Source: Pithys albifrons albifrons (Eukaryota > Chordata > Aves > Passeriformes > Thamnophilidae). From it: DNA of 64,000 bases. The notes under the pieces were generated by a model. The model made no database searches. It was not told where the DNA came from and worked only from the letters and a program-made list of their open reading frames with translations. The DNA lies in NCBI RefSeq assembly GCF_047495875.1, contig NC_092464.1, positions 28,366,865 through 28,430,864 of the forward strand, in the 5' to 3' direction. The position numbers were made by a program, and so were the translations under genes. Positions 1 through 54,655 of the stretch are shown in pieces; positions within the stretch are counted from its first letter, which is position 1, and the number at the start of each line of letters is the position of its first letter.

Positions 1-531
1 GCCAGCAATAAGGATTCTGCTTACAGTAGTATTTAGGTTGTAGGCTGAAAATTTTAAGCTAGAGTAAGGAGATACACATTTAAAAACCTATCATGTGCAA
101 TCTATGCACAAACAATTTTAGTTTGGAAAGACAGGCAGAACAGGTAGGCAAAATGAGACTACGTAACACTAGCCAGGTCTGAGCTCTGTATGGGCAAAAC
201 TCAGTGCAATTCCAAAGTGAATGCATCTTGCAAACTTCAGATGAAATAGTAAATCCATACAATTATAGAGTATGTGGTAAGTTCTGCCATCACTGACTAA
301 AGCAAATTAGTGCACAAGAAGGGAAATAGACATCCATTTAGGAAAAAAAAAAACCTGCTTGGTGTAACTGAGTAAAAATGAACAGAAGAAAACTAGCACA
401 GATAAGATGGTAAATCTGAAAACTCACTTATAAATATTTCAAAATATCTGATACACTACTGAAACTGGAACTGCTGGAATTTTTTGGCTACTCCTCCTTG
501 AGTTTTTTCTTCTCCATGGTGAACATCTAGA
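1..531. other. Intergenic flank left of the provirus
   Basis: AT-rich single-copy-looking DNA with no open frame of note, no LTR sequence and no recognisable repeat apart from a short A-run near 341-352. It ends at the GAGGGG target duplication of the retroelement. I see nothing else in it. Confidence 0.6.
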
Positions 532-537
532 GAGGGG
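532..537. repeat. Target-site duplication, left copy (GAGGGG)
   Basis: Six bases directly before the LTR start TGTTGC. They match the six bases after the right LTR (4791-4796), which marks one integration event and an undisturbed insertion. Confidence 0.9.
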
Positions 538-753
538 TGTTGCCGCCATGGCCTAGCGGAGACTGCACCCACCAATGTGATGTAAAGCAAATCCCAAGTT
601 TATTCAAATACACAGGTATATATGACCTCAAGTGACCCCACCCCAGGTGCGGTGGTCTGACTCCAATTGGTTGAGGCTGGAAACATGTCCTTTTAAGGTG
701 AAAACGAAACCTGTAAGGTGGTCCTCCAGAGCCACCTGAATCGGGCTGCAACA
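538..753 (-). repeat. 3' LTR of the minus-strand provirus
   Basis: 216 bp, unusually short for a class II LTR, with 6-bp inverted ends TGTTGC/GCAACA. Reading the minus strand, it holds a CCAAT-type box (ACCAATTGG region), a TATATA motif near 617-623, then AATAAA at 604-599 only about a dozen bases later. This places the polyadenylation signal at the U3/R border and implies a short R. It appears identical to 4575-4790. Confidence 0.93.
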
Positions 754-765
754 TCTCCCCCTTTT
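754..765 (-). promoter_or_regulatory. Polypurine tract (plus-strand primer site)
   Basis: The minus strand reads AAAAGGGGGAGA directly before the 3' LTR start TGTTGC. Position and composition are those of the RNase H-resistant primer used for plus-strand DNA synthesis. Confidence 0.9.
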
Positions 766-1518
766 GTTTCAAAGAACAAAGCAAAAATGCAAACAACAGA
801 ATACACATCATGCATATTGCAACTTGAACAGAAAGGCTGAAAATTTTGAAAATTGAGAAATAACATTTTGAAAATCTCAAATTTTGCTAATTCAAGACTT
901 AACAGGGTATTTGCAGGTTACACATCCCTACCTCCCCCTCTCTTTTCAAAATAGAACTTTTGGAAGGAGGTACAGTAACCTTTGTAAACTCACACAAACT
1001 AATACATGACTAAGACATGTATGTTTGGAATTTGCAAACTTACAACTAGTGCAAAACAAGAAACTTTTCTTTCACGCGTGAAATTGTGGTCTTTCCTGTG
1101 CAGTCGTCACTGCACAGACCACTGTAAACAAACTACAAATTTTATTAAATTCTGTGCATAGTGTCCAAGAGTGCAGAGTGACTTAACTTAGCAAAGAAGC
1201 AAGTTCAGTCCAGCTGAACTAAATCTCCTTATGTTCAAGGTCCATTCTCAAAACTTCTGTGTGGCCATCACAGAGGTTTGAGAATGAAGCTTTGATTTTT
1301 AGTCCTTATACACTCCTGGTAAAGCAGCAAACAAGTGTGAATTCACAGAGAAAATTCACAAAGGCTAAACATAACCAACACTGAAAGAGACTAAGTACTG
1401 ATGATCTTAAGCTCTCTAGAAAATGTTCAGCAGCTTAGGGGGGCAGGTATCCTCATCCCTACATCCTGCTGGGCAACTTGGCAGTGCAATAAGCTCAAAA
1501 CTGCACTTTAACTGAAAG
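766..1518 (-). other. Deleted pol/env region of the provirus
   Basis: About 750 bp of AT-rich sequence between the truncated -1 frame and the polypurine tract, with no frame longer than about 45 codons. The last 120 bases (766-886) could encode a hydrophobic segment with the core AICMMCILLFAFLLC, which resembles a membrane anchor, followed by a basic tail. That might be the end of an envelope gene. Otherwise nothing is recognised. Confidence 0.5.
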
Positions 1519-1710
1519 TTAACAGAATTTCAAAATACAGGCTAAACAACATGCTCTTGAACTGGACTGCTCTTGTTTGATTGGACAGTTAACGACTAGT
1601 CTTAGGCTACTGCTGCTTGTGGTTGCCATATGGGGAAGGCAGCTTGGCTCCAGTTTGCATGAGATATTTGACTGGCTGCGCCCCATGGCTTGCAGCCCCT
1701 CTGGTTTTTT
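1519..1710 (-). pseudogene. Truncated -1 frame after the slippery site (pro remnant)
   Basis: About 62 codons open in the frame reached by a -1 shift, overlapping the last third of the Gag nucleocapsid tail and running 83 bases past the gag stop. It ends without any recognisable dUTPase or aspartic protease motif. In class II elements this frame encodes protease, so I read it as the stump left after the pro-pol-env deletion. It may be translated as a short Gag extension or not at all. Confidence 0.4.
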
Positions 1711-4340
1711 GGAGGTCCAGCTCCCCACCCCATGTTTGTTAGAGGAGTACCATCCTTTTTATATTTAGAATGACAATCTTGGGCTTTGTGACCAAGTCTG
1801 TGACAACGGTTACATTCTCCAGTGAACCTTTGAGTTCTGCTATATTTTGGTTGTGCTGGACAAGATTTTGTTGTTAAATTCCAGGGTCTTTTCCCCCTTT
1901 TTTGGGTGGATTGTTTGCTAAGAGCTGTGGCTAGAGCAGAAGCATGTAGCTTTGCTTTTTCCTCCTCTTCTACCCAGGGCAATCTGGCACAGGCTTCAAT
2001 TAACTGTACCAAAGTAGCTGTGGCTGGTAGAGAGGCTATGAGCTGTTTGCATTGAGGACTGGCATTATTAATTACCAGATCTTTCAATAAGGCTGGTTTA
2101 ATGTCAGGGGTAATATTTGGAGCAGCATCCAAAGCTTCTGTTACTTTATCTACAAATTCTATGAATGTCTGTCCAGGTTTCTGCATTATTTGCATGTAAG
2201 GTAGGGAAGGTTTTCCCTTCTTAGGCAGATTAGAGAATGCGGTCAAAGCAGCATTCTTTGACTGTTGCAAAATATGAAAATGTAATGCAGCTTGTGTTTG
2301 TGGGTCTTCATAAGCTCCTGATCCCATTAGCTGGTCTAAAGATGCTAATCTTAAGGGATGTCCAGTTTCTAAGTGTATATTTTTTGCTTGTTCCTCCGTT
2401 AACTGCTCTTTCCATTTCTGTAGAAATATCATATAAGCAGTAGGAGGTAGAATAAACTCCATTAAAACCTTAGTGTCTGCTGGGATTAGGTTATTGTATT
2501 TTATGAAGGCTGTGATTTGGTTTTTTACCAAGGCATTGTCATAGCCGTATTGAACGACTACACTGTGTATTTTTTGTGCAATTTTCCAATCAAGTGGCTC
2601 CCATTTTAAGCCTTGTGTAGTGTTAATCACAGGCGCAGAAACCAGGGGTTGCAGGGAAGGTGAGGGTGTACCTACTTCTGCAGCTATGGATACTAACTCT
2701 TTGTACCTTTGCTGGGTATTAAATGTGAGGTCGCGAGGTGGCTTTGTGACTCCATCTGCAGAATCTGGTACCTGGGTATCAGAAAGCTTTGAAATTAAGT
2801 TAACAGCATTGCAATTTCCATCTCCCCCCAGCATGTCCCAAACAGAGGCTTCTTTTTCTGTTGCTCTCCATTCTGGGATACAGCTGGTGGGTGTGGCTGT
2901 CGGTGCTGGAGGCTGCATGTACCAGGTTGCCGGCGCAGGGGCAGTCTCTACCGGCGCGGGGGGTTCCCGTGCTGGTGTTGGCAGCTGCGGGCAGCGCACG
3001 GCTATCGGGGAGGGAGTCCCCGCTGGTGCTGCAGAGCTTGTGTCCTGCGCGACTGGCGCTGTGGGAACTCGCTCTCGGGACCCTTGCGCTATGGATGGCA
3101 CGCAGTGAAGGGAACGCTCAGGGGGAGCTCCGGTGGCTCCCCTCCACTGGGGAGGAGTCTCTCCCCTCTCCATGACGCGGTCGATCCACGCAGGAGGTGG
3201 TGGGGGTGGCGCGGGAACTGATCTGCCCCCGGAGCGGGCGAATTCGGAGCCGACCCCGGCCCCTGCAGGCTGCGGCGGACCCGCGCCTGGCGCATGCGCT
3301 GTGATTGGCAGGCAGTAGGGAGGGGGGTTGGGCGGTCCTGGCGCCTCGTGGTCAGGGCGCGCCGTTCCTTTGTTTGATTTCGCGGGCTTTGCCATCACGT
3401 GGTCTCTTTGTTTTCCTGGCCACGCGGTTATGCCGGGCGGCTGTAGCCCTGCTGGAATGTCTGCCGCGGCAGCCTCCTGCCGCAACGGAGCGACTCCGGC
3501 GTACCCGTGGGGCGGCGGGGAGCGCAGCGGCGGGGCGACCCCAGCCCCGAGGTACCCGCAGGGCATTGGCGGCGTCGGCGGCGGCGGAGCCGGCGCCGAA
3601 GGTGGATGGACAGGGGGAGAGAAACTCCCTGGGGTTTGTCCCCCCCTCCACATGTCTCTCTCGGCTGAGGGCATTCCCCATCGCGCCTTCTCGGAGTCAG
3701 GATTTAAATAAAACTCACTCACGGTTTGGTTTCCTGCGGCGTGTCTCGTGGGGTTCCAAGGTTGCTGCTGAGGTCCGGCCGCTTCTACAGCGGCAGCCGG
3801 TGGTCTCATTCGCTGTACAGAGGCGACTTCTTGGCTTTTCGCGGCGACGAACGGCGTGGAAAAGCTTTGATTCCATGGTTGCTGTGATTCTGTCGGGTTT
3901 TCCGGAGCGGGAGCGGGCGGTGCCGCGTCTGGGTACCGCGGTGGCGTTTCTGCGAGCGGCGGTGCCCACGGCGGTGCAGAAGGATGTTCAGGGGAAAAAC
4001 TGCTATGTAGAAGCTGACTTTTTTCCCTTCTCTCCGGTAGATCGAGGTTTTTACGGGCTCGTTCTACCTCTAACAGCATTTTTCTTACAGCTGCATATGA
4101 CGGAATCAGCTGTAAAAATTCTTCGGGTGCAGTTTGCACTAAATTCCACAAATCTGCCCCAATATTGTCCCATAATTTTATGGAAAGCGTGGAATTGGCA
4201 TCTGTTAGGTGCCCTCGACTGAAGCACCAATCCAAAAATTCCTGTAATGCTTGTCTTTCAATGTTTGTTTTTGTAACACGAGCTAGTTTCTCAAATTTAT
4301 CAAGCAATAACTTCGTTTTAGTCGAGTTGGAATTTCCCAT
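1602..4340 (-). CDS. gag: Retroviral Gag polyprotein, intact, 912 residues
   Basis: Encodes the structural polyprotein that assembles virus-like particles. Starts ATG at 4340 with A at -3; TAA at 1602. It begins MGNSNS, an N-myristoylation-type start, followed by a helical matrix-like region (about 1-100). Residues about 110-490 are strongly proline-rich and carry two PSAP late motifs (120-123, 247-250) and one PPPY (339-342), which are known to recruit TSG101 and NEDD4-type ligases. The capsid region spans about 540-800, with the major homology region near 719-737 (core KPGQTFIEFVDKVTEAL). One CCHC zinc knuckle has ligands C843, C846, H851 and C856. Class II Gags usually carry two knuckles and are usually shorter, so both the single knuckle and the long proline region are unusual. 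No stops or frameshifts interrupt it. An A-AAA-AAC slippery heptamer lies at codons 877-879. Confidence 0.95.
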   Translation of the reverse strand: MGNSNSTKTKLLLDKFEKLARVTKTNIERQALQEFLDWCFSRGHLTDANSTLSIKLWDNIGADLWNLVQTAPEEFLQLIPSYAAVRKMLLEVERARKNLDLPERREKSQLLHSSFSPEHPSAPPWAPPLAETPPRYPDAAPPAPAPENPTESQQPWNQSFSTPFVAAKSQEVASVQRMRPPAAAVEAAGPQQQPWNPTRHAAGNQTVSEFYLNPDSEKARWGMPSAERDMWRGGQTPGSFSPPVHPPSAPAPPPPTPPMPCGYLGAGVAPPLRSPPPHGYAGVAPLRQEAAAADIPAGLQPPGITAWPGKQRDHVMAKPAKSNKGTARPDHEAPGPPNPPPYCLPITAHAPGAGPPQPAGAGVGSEFARSGGRSVPAPPPPPPAWIDRVMERGETPPQWRGATGAPPERSLHCVPSIAQGSRERVPTAPVAQDTSSAAPAGTPSPIAVRCPQLPTPAREPPAPVETAPAPATWYMQPPAPTATPTSCIPEWRATEKEASVWDMLGGDGNCNAVNLISKLSDTQVPDSADGVTKPPRDLTFNTQQRYKELVSIAAEVGTPSPSLQPLVSAPVINTTQGLKWEPLDWKIAQKIHSVVVQYGYDNALVKNQITAFIKYNNLIPADTKVLMEFILPPTAYMIFLQKWKEQLTEEQAKNIHLETGHPLRLASLDQLMGSGAYEDPQTQAALHFHILQQSKNAALTAFSNLPKKGKPSLPYMQIMQKPGQTFIEFVDKVTEALDAAPNITPDIKPALLKDLVINNASPQCKQLIASLPATATLVQLIEACARLPWVEEEEKAKLHASALATALSKQSTQKRGKRPWNLTTKSCPAQPKYSRTQRFTGECNRCHRLGHKAQDCHSKYKKDGTPLTNMGWGAGPPKNQRGCKPWGAASQISHANWSQAAFPIWQPQAAVA
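1704..1710 (-). promoter_or_regulatory. Candidate -1 ribosomal frameshift site A-AAA-AAC
   Basis: On the minus strand the heptamer lies exactly in the gag frame (AAA = K878, AAC = N879). This is one of the canonical slippery sequences used at betaretroviral gag-pro junctions. The -1 frame stays open from here to a TAA at 1519, about 62 codons. No protease or dUTPase motif is visible in that stretch. A downstream pseudoknot was not assessed. Confidence 0.6.
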
Positions 4341-4554
4341 GTTTCTTTAACTCACCGGTTCGAAGGTCGTGGTTCCTTCAGTCTCGTTCTTCCAGCAGCT
4401 CTCAAGGCTACTACACAAAACTCCCAAGTTTACAGGAGACAGAAGCTCTCAGGGGCTTCTCCACAAAGCACCCAAAAAAACTGGGGCATAGCAGCTCTCA
4501 GGGGCCACTTCTTAAGGCTCTAGGCAGGCCTGCAGGTGGGTTTCATGTTCTGAG
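4341..4554 (-). other. Proviral 5' leader
   Basis: About 214 bp between the primer-binding site and the gag ATG on the minus strand. It contains an imperfect repeat of a segment with AGCTCTCAGGGG (copies near 4444-4455 and 4493-4504 on the plus strand). A packaging signal would be expected here, but I cannot identify it by eye. Confidence 0.6.
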
Positions 4555-4572
4555 ACACGTTGGGGTCCACCA
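4555..4572 (-). promoter_or_regulatory. Primer-binding site, tRNA-Trp-like with one extra base
   Basis: Two bases after the 5' LTR the minus strand reads TGGTGGACCCCAACGTGT. TGG at the start pairs with a tRNA CCA end. The rest resembles the tRNA-Trp-type site of alpharetroviruses, apart from an inserted G and a few substitutions. Location is certain; the identity of the primer tRNA is inference. Confidence 0.7.
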
Positions 4573-4574
4573 TT

Positions 4575-4790
4575 TGTTGCCGCCATGGCCTAGCGGAGAC
4601 TGCACCCACCAATGTGATGTAAAGCAAATCCCAAGTTTATTCAAATACACAGGTATATATGACCTCAAGTGACCCCACCCCAGGTGCGGTGGTCTGACTC
4701 CAATTGGTTGAGGCTGGAAACATGTCCTTTTAAGGTGAAAACGAAACCTGTAAGGTGGTCCTCCAGAGCCACCTGAATCGGGCTGCAACA
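4575..4790 (-). repeat. 5' LTR (promoter LTR) of the minus-strand provirus
   Basis: Second copy of the 216-bp LTR. It drives gag leftwards, away from SCIN. The TATA-like motif lies near 4654-4660 and AATAAA at 4641-4636 on the minus strand. I found no difference from the 3' LTR when comparing by eye. Confidence 0.93.
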
Positions 4791-4796
4791 GAGGGG
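4791..4796. repeat. Target-site duplication, right copy (GAGGGG)
   Basis: Immediately follows the LTR end GCAACA and is identical to 532-537. Confidence 0.9.
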
Positions 4797-6030
4797 TAGT
4801 GCATTTGGGAAGCATAGTGCTTTGTCAAGCAGGCTTACTACAGCCCTGGCAGATGGGGGACAAAATTCTTGGCCTTGTACTTGTGAAGGTGAGCTGTAAC
4901 ATATTCTCATCTGAGCTTTAGATAAAGCAGAGCACTCACAGTTTCCTTTTGTAAACAGTGAGGATAAAGCTTACAGTGTCTGTACACCTCTGACAAACTG
5001 ATGAGAGAGTGCTCACCAAAATGGGAGATGATAGTAGGCACACATTGTGTAATGGCATCTTTTTCCTCAAGACAGTAAAAAGAGAAGGAAGAAAGGTAGT
5101 TAAACAAATTTCTTAGTTGTGGTGTGTTTTTTTAACTTTTTCTTTTTTTGCTTTTTCCCAGAGAAGATGATCTCCAAATGCTTTGTTGCATTTAGCAGTG
5201 CCTCTCCCATTTACTGAGGCAACCCCATTCTGCACTCTTCTGGTATTAACTTGGTAAAACAACCCAGTGGAGAGAAATCATGAGTTTCAAAAGTCATCCA
5301 GGTGGATAAGATGATGAAACTAAACAAAACATTTTTGAATTGTATCTTTTGATATATTGACACCTTGAGCTGCATCTACTTGTATCATGCCCAGGCTGAT
5401 CTTTTCAATATCAGATGAAAACAGTTGTTGCAATGAAAACTGTGATGGCCACGCTGATGTACCAACCATTGATAAAGGAGATACACAAACAAGTGGGTTT
5501 AAACCTTTTGGGTGGTTGCACAGTGTTGAAAACACACCAGCTTCAAATTTTCTGAGAAGGGGAAATTGGTATAAATTCTGGGCTTCATCTAAAATCTTCA
5601 AAAAGATTTTTCCCCCTAGAAAATGATTGCTGGCAATATTAGACTAACGAAGTGGGATTACTGGGTGAATGAGAGCTGTGCTCTGCCATTCCAGCCCGGG
5701 GTGAAAAAGAGCTCAGCTCAAGTGCAAGCTACAGAAACTCTTTGTGTTCTGGTATGAACATCTTACAGAAACAAGCCAGATGTGATAGTTATAGAAACAC
5801 ACCTCACAGCTCTGTAACGCCCGTGGATACTGGTGTTAGCCCGCTTGTACTTTCCTTTCTTGACTTCTACTGTTTTTTCACTTATTATTTTAGAATAGAG
5901 AAACCATGCAGTGAGTGAGGCTGATTTTTTTTTTTAAATAGCACCCCTGCTTCGGCGTTGGGCACAGAAGGAAAAAGGACGCTTCGTGCGTTTTGCGGGC
6001 ATGTAAAAAACGAATAACTGAAAGCTCAGC
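4797..6030. other. Intergenic DNA between provirus and SCIN promoter
   Basis: About 1.2 kb with T-rich runs near 5127-5158 and no convincing coding frame or repeat. It should contain distal promoter elements of SCIN, but I cannot point to a specific site. Confidence 0.5.
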
Positions 6031-6117
6031 TGGTCCCGGGAGCAGCTGTAAAGGGGTGGGACAGGGCCATCCCGCCGCCCGCACCGCACCGCGCCGCGCC
6101 CCGCCCCGGCCGGGCAC

Positions 6118-6125
6118 TATATAAG
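6118..6125 (+). promoter_or_regulatory. SCIN: TATA box of SCIN (TATATAAG)
   Basis: A close match to the TATA consensus inside the GC-rich island, 74 bases before the start codon. Transcription would be expected to start near 6145-6150, giving a 5' UTR of about 45 bases with no upstream ATG. Confidence 0.75.
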
Positions 6126-6147
6126 GGGCCGCGCCCCGCGCGGCGTT

Positions 6148-6191
6148 GTTGGTGTGGGTTCTCTCGCAGCGCTTGTTCTCCTAGTCCCGTT
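6148..6191 (+). other. SCIN: SCIN 5' UTR (start estimated)
   Basis: The start is placed about 30 bases after the TATA box, so it is an estimate. The segment contains no ATG and is GC-rich. Confidence 0.5.
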
Positions 6192-53099
<46,908 letters not shown>

Positions 53100-54655
53100 T
53101 CTCTCCAAGGGGACTCCAGCTTCAAGCCAACGAATGATCAGAGCCCTGCTACTTTCTAGTATTTTTAAGCATAAGCTTATGCAACAATACGATGCATCTG
53201 TTGTTACACTTTCTTGATCTTTGATGTATTTCTGTGAATAACCTAGAAATTCTTAGTACTAGAAAGGATAAATGATAATGATAATTATAAACTGGCCAAA
53301 TGGGGTGAGTGGGCTTTTCTAATAGTAAATACAAGAAGTGCTACCAATCTTTAATATTTAAAGAAATTTACTTTCTTTAATCTAATGATTATTCAAACAA
53401 GCTGTGGATCAGTTAATTTTAATATGCTAAAATGGGCCAAATTCTGCCTTCACTTAAAAAGCCAAACCTATGCCACAGAAATTCCTTTTGATTAAGATCA
53501 GCATTATATTGTGCAGAATTTGGCCTGATAAAGGAATAATTTACATCTGTTTCAAGGATAAGACTGGACCTGATTTAATTACTAGGCCAATATATTCATA
53601 CAACTCACTTAAAATTTCAGCTGGTGTCTGATCCACAGTTGGAGCTGTGTCTTGCAGGGGGCAGACAAAGGATGGGTATTTTGAGAAAACTGTGCTTAAT
53701 ATGTTTGCTTGCCCTGTTAATACATATATTTGGAGCTTTGGATTGAATGCTATTAAAATATGAAGTTGACAAAGGTTTTTTTGAGGAACTATTTAGCTTA
53801 CTGTTGTGAATTCCTTTAGATTTATCTCTGTGAACCAGCTCCACCAGGTCTTTCTAACAATAGCTATTAAACACATTGTAGTGCACTAGTGCTTTGAAGT
53901 GGAAGCAGAAGAAGCAACAGCTTCAAAAACACATACTCTGCCTTACCCAGACCGCAGTTAAGCCATACTTTGCCTCAGTTGCCTTAATCAGCAGTACTCA
54001 ATTCTTTTTCAGCAGGCAGACTGTTCACCTTGTCTGGTGCAGGTTGTCTTTCTATTTTTCTATGCAGGTCTTAAACAAATATCAAGCATGTCAAGAGCAA
54101 GGAAACCCCTTGTTTCAGTAGCATTTCTGGAAATTTGGAGTGTGAGCATGCACCACAGAATATGTTCTCTCAGACACAGTAATGTGGGCTTTTTTTTTAT
54201 TCTGGTGAATTTAAGAGTACATTTTCAAAGTGGGTTTTTTTTGTAACTTAGCCAGAAAAGGGTACTTAAGGGCAGTGGGAAAACTTCTTCAAGTCTTTAG
54301 CACTGCTTATCCTTTAATGCTTGTTTTAAACAACAATTTTTTAAATCTGTAAATCATGTCAATGTGGCTTTTTAATGACAGCGTTTCAGTGGTTTTATTA
54401 TTCTTGTAAGTGAGGTTGGAAAGTGAAAATTTAGACATTTTTGTATTTTTTTACATGACTTATTTTGAATCTGGGTAATGCAAAAGAGTGAATTTAGTCT
54501 GAACACATAATATCAATGCTAAAAGAATTGCAAAGCCAGGAGATTAATTACAGGAGTTGGTTAGCTTTAAAAATTTGTTTAAATCTCTGCTAATATAATT
54601 GTGCTGTATCTGAATATAATTTCATTTAAAATAAAATTACGAAAACCAGTATTCT
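53100..54655 (+). other. SCIN: SCIN 3' UTR (end estimated)
   Basis: About 1.55 kb of AT-rich sequence with several ATTAAA/AATATAA variants but only one strong AATAAA (54630) followed by a T/GT-rich stretch. The 3' end is an estimate; longer transcripts using later signals (for example AATAAA near 55702) are possible. Confidence 0.55.
54630..54635 (+). terminator. SCIN: Polyadenylation signal AATAAA for SCIN
   Basis: The canonical hexamer about 1.5 kb after the stop codon, with T/GT-rich sequence (TGTCTCTGATGTATTGTTG) some 40 bases later as a plausible downstream element. Confidence 0.6.

Larger units (their letters stand above)
538..4790 (-). mobile_element. Gag-only class II (ERVK-like) endogenous retrovirus, complete LTR to LTR
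   Basis: Seen: two 216-bp LTRs (538-753 and 4575-4790) that appear identical base for base, starting TGTTGC and ending GCAACA. They are flanked by the same 6-bp duplication GAGGGG (532-537 and 4791-4796). A polypurine tract abuts the left LTR and a primer-binding site abuts the right LTR, so transcription runs on the minus strand. The only long frame is gag (1602-4340). The 850 bp between the gag stop and the 3' LTR hold no protease, reverse transcriptase, integrase or full envelope. Known: a 6-bp duplication, a Gag major homology region and a -1 slippery site near the gag end fit class II (alpha/betaretrovirus-like) elements. Inferred: identical LTRs mean a recent insertion, and mobilisation must have used polymerase supplied in trans. 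Confidence 0.93.

Noticed and set aside
527..880. 117-codon minus-strand frame crossing the 3' LTR
   Set aside because: It begins at TTG and runs from possible env-tail sequence through the polypurine tract and LTR into host flank. Only its first part might be a gene remnant.
3305..4222. 305-codon plus-strand open frame antisense to gag
   Set aside because: It opens at TTG, its first ATG lies deep inside, and the frame follows from GC-rich codon use in gag. No promoter or known family supports it as a gene.
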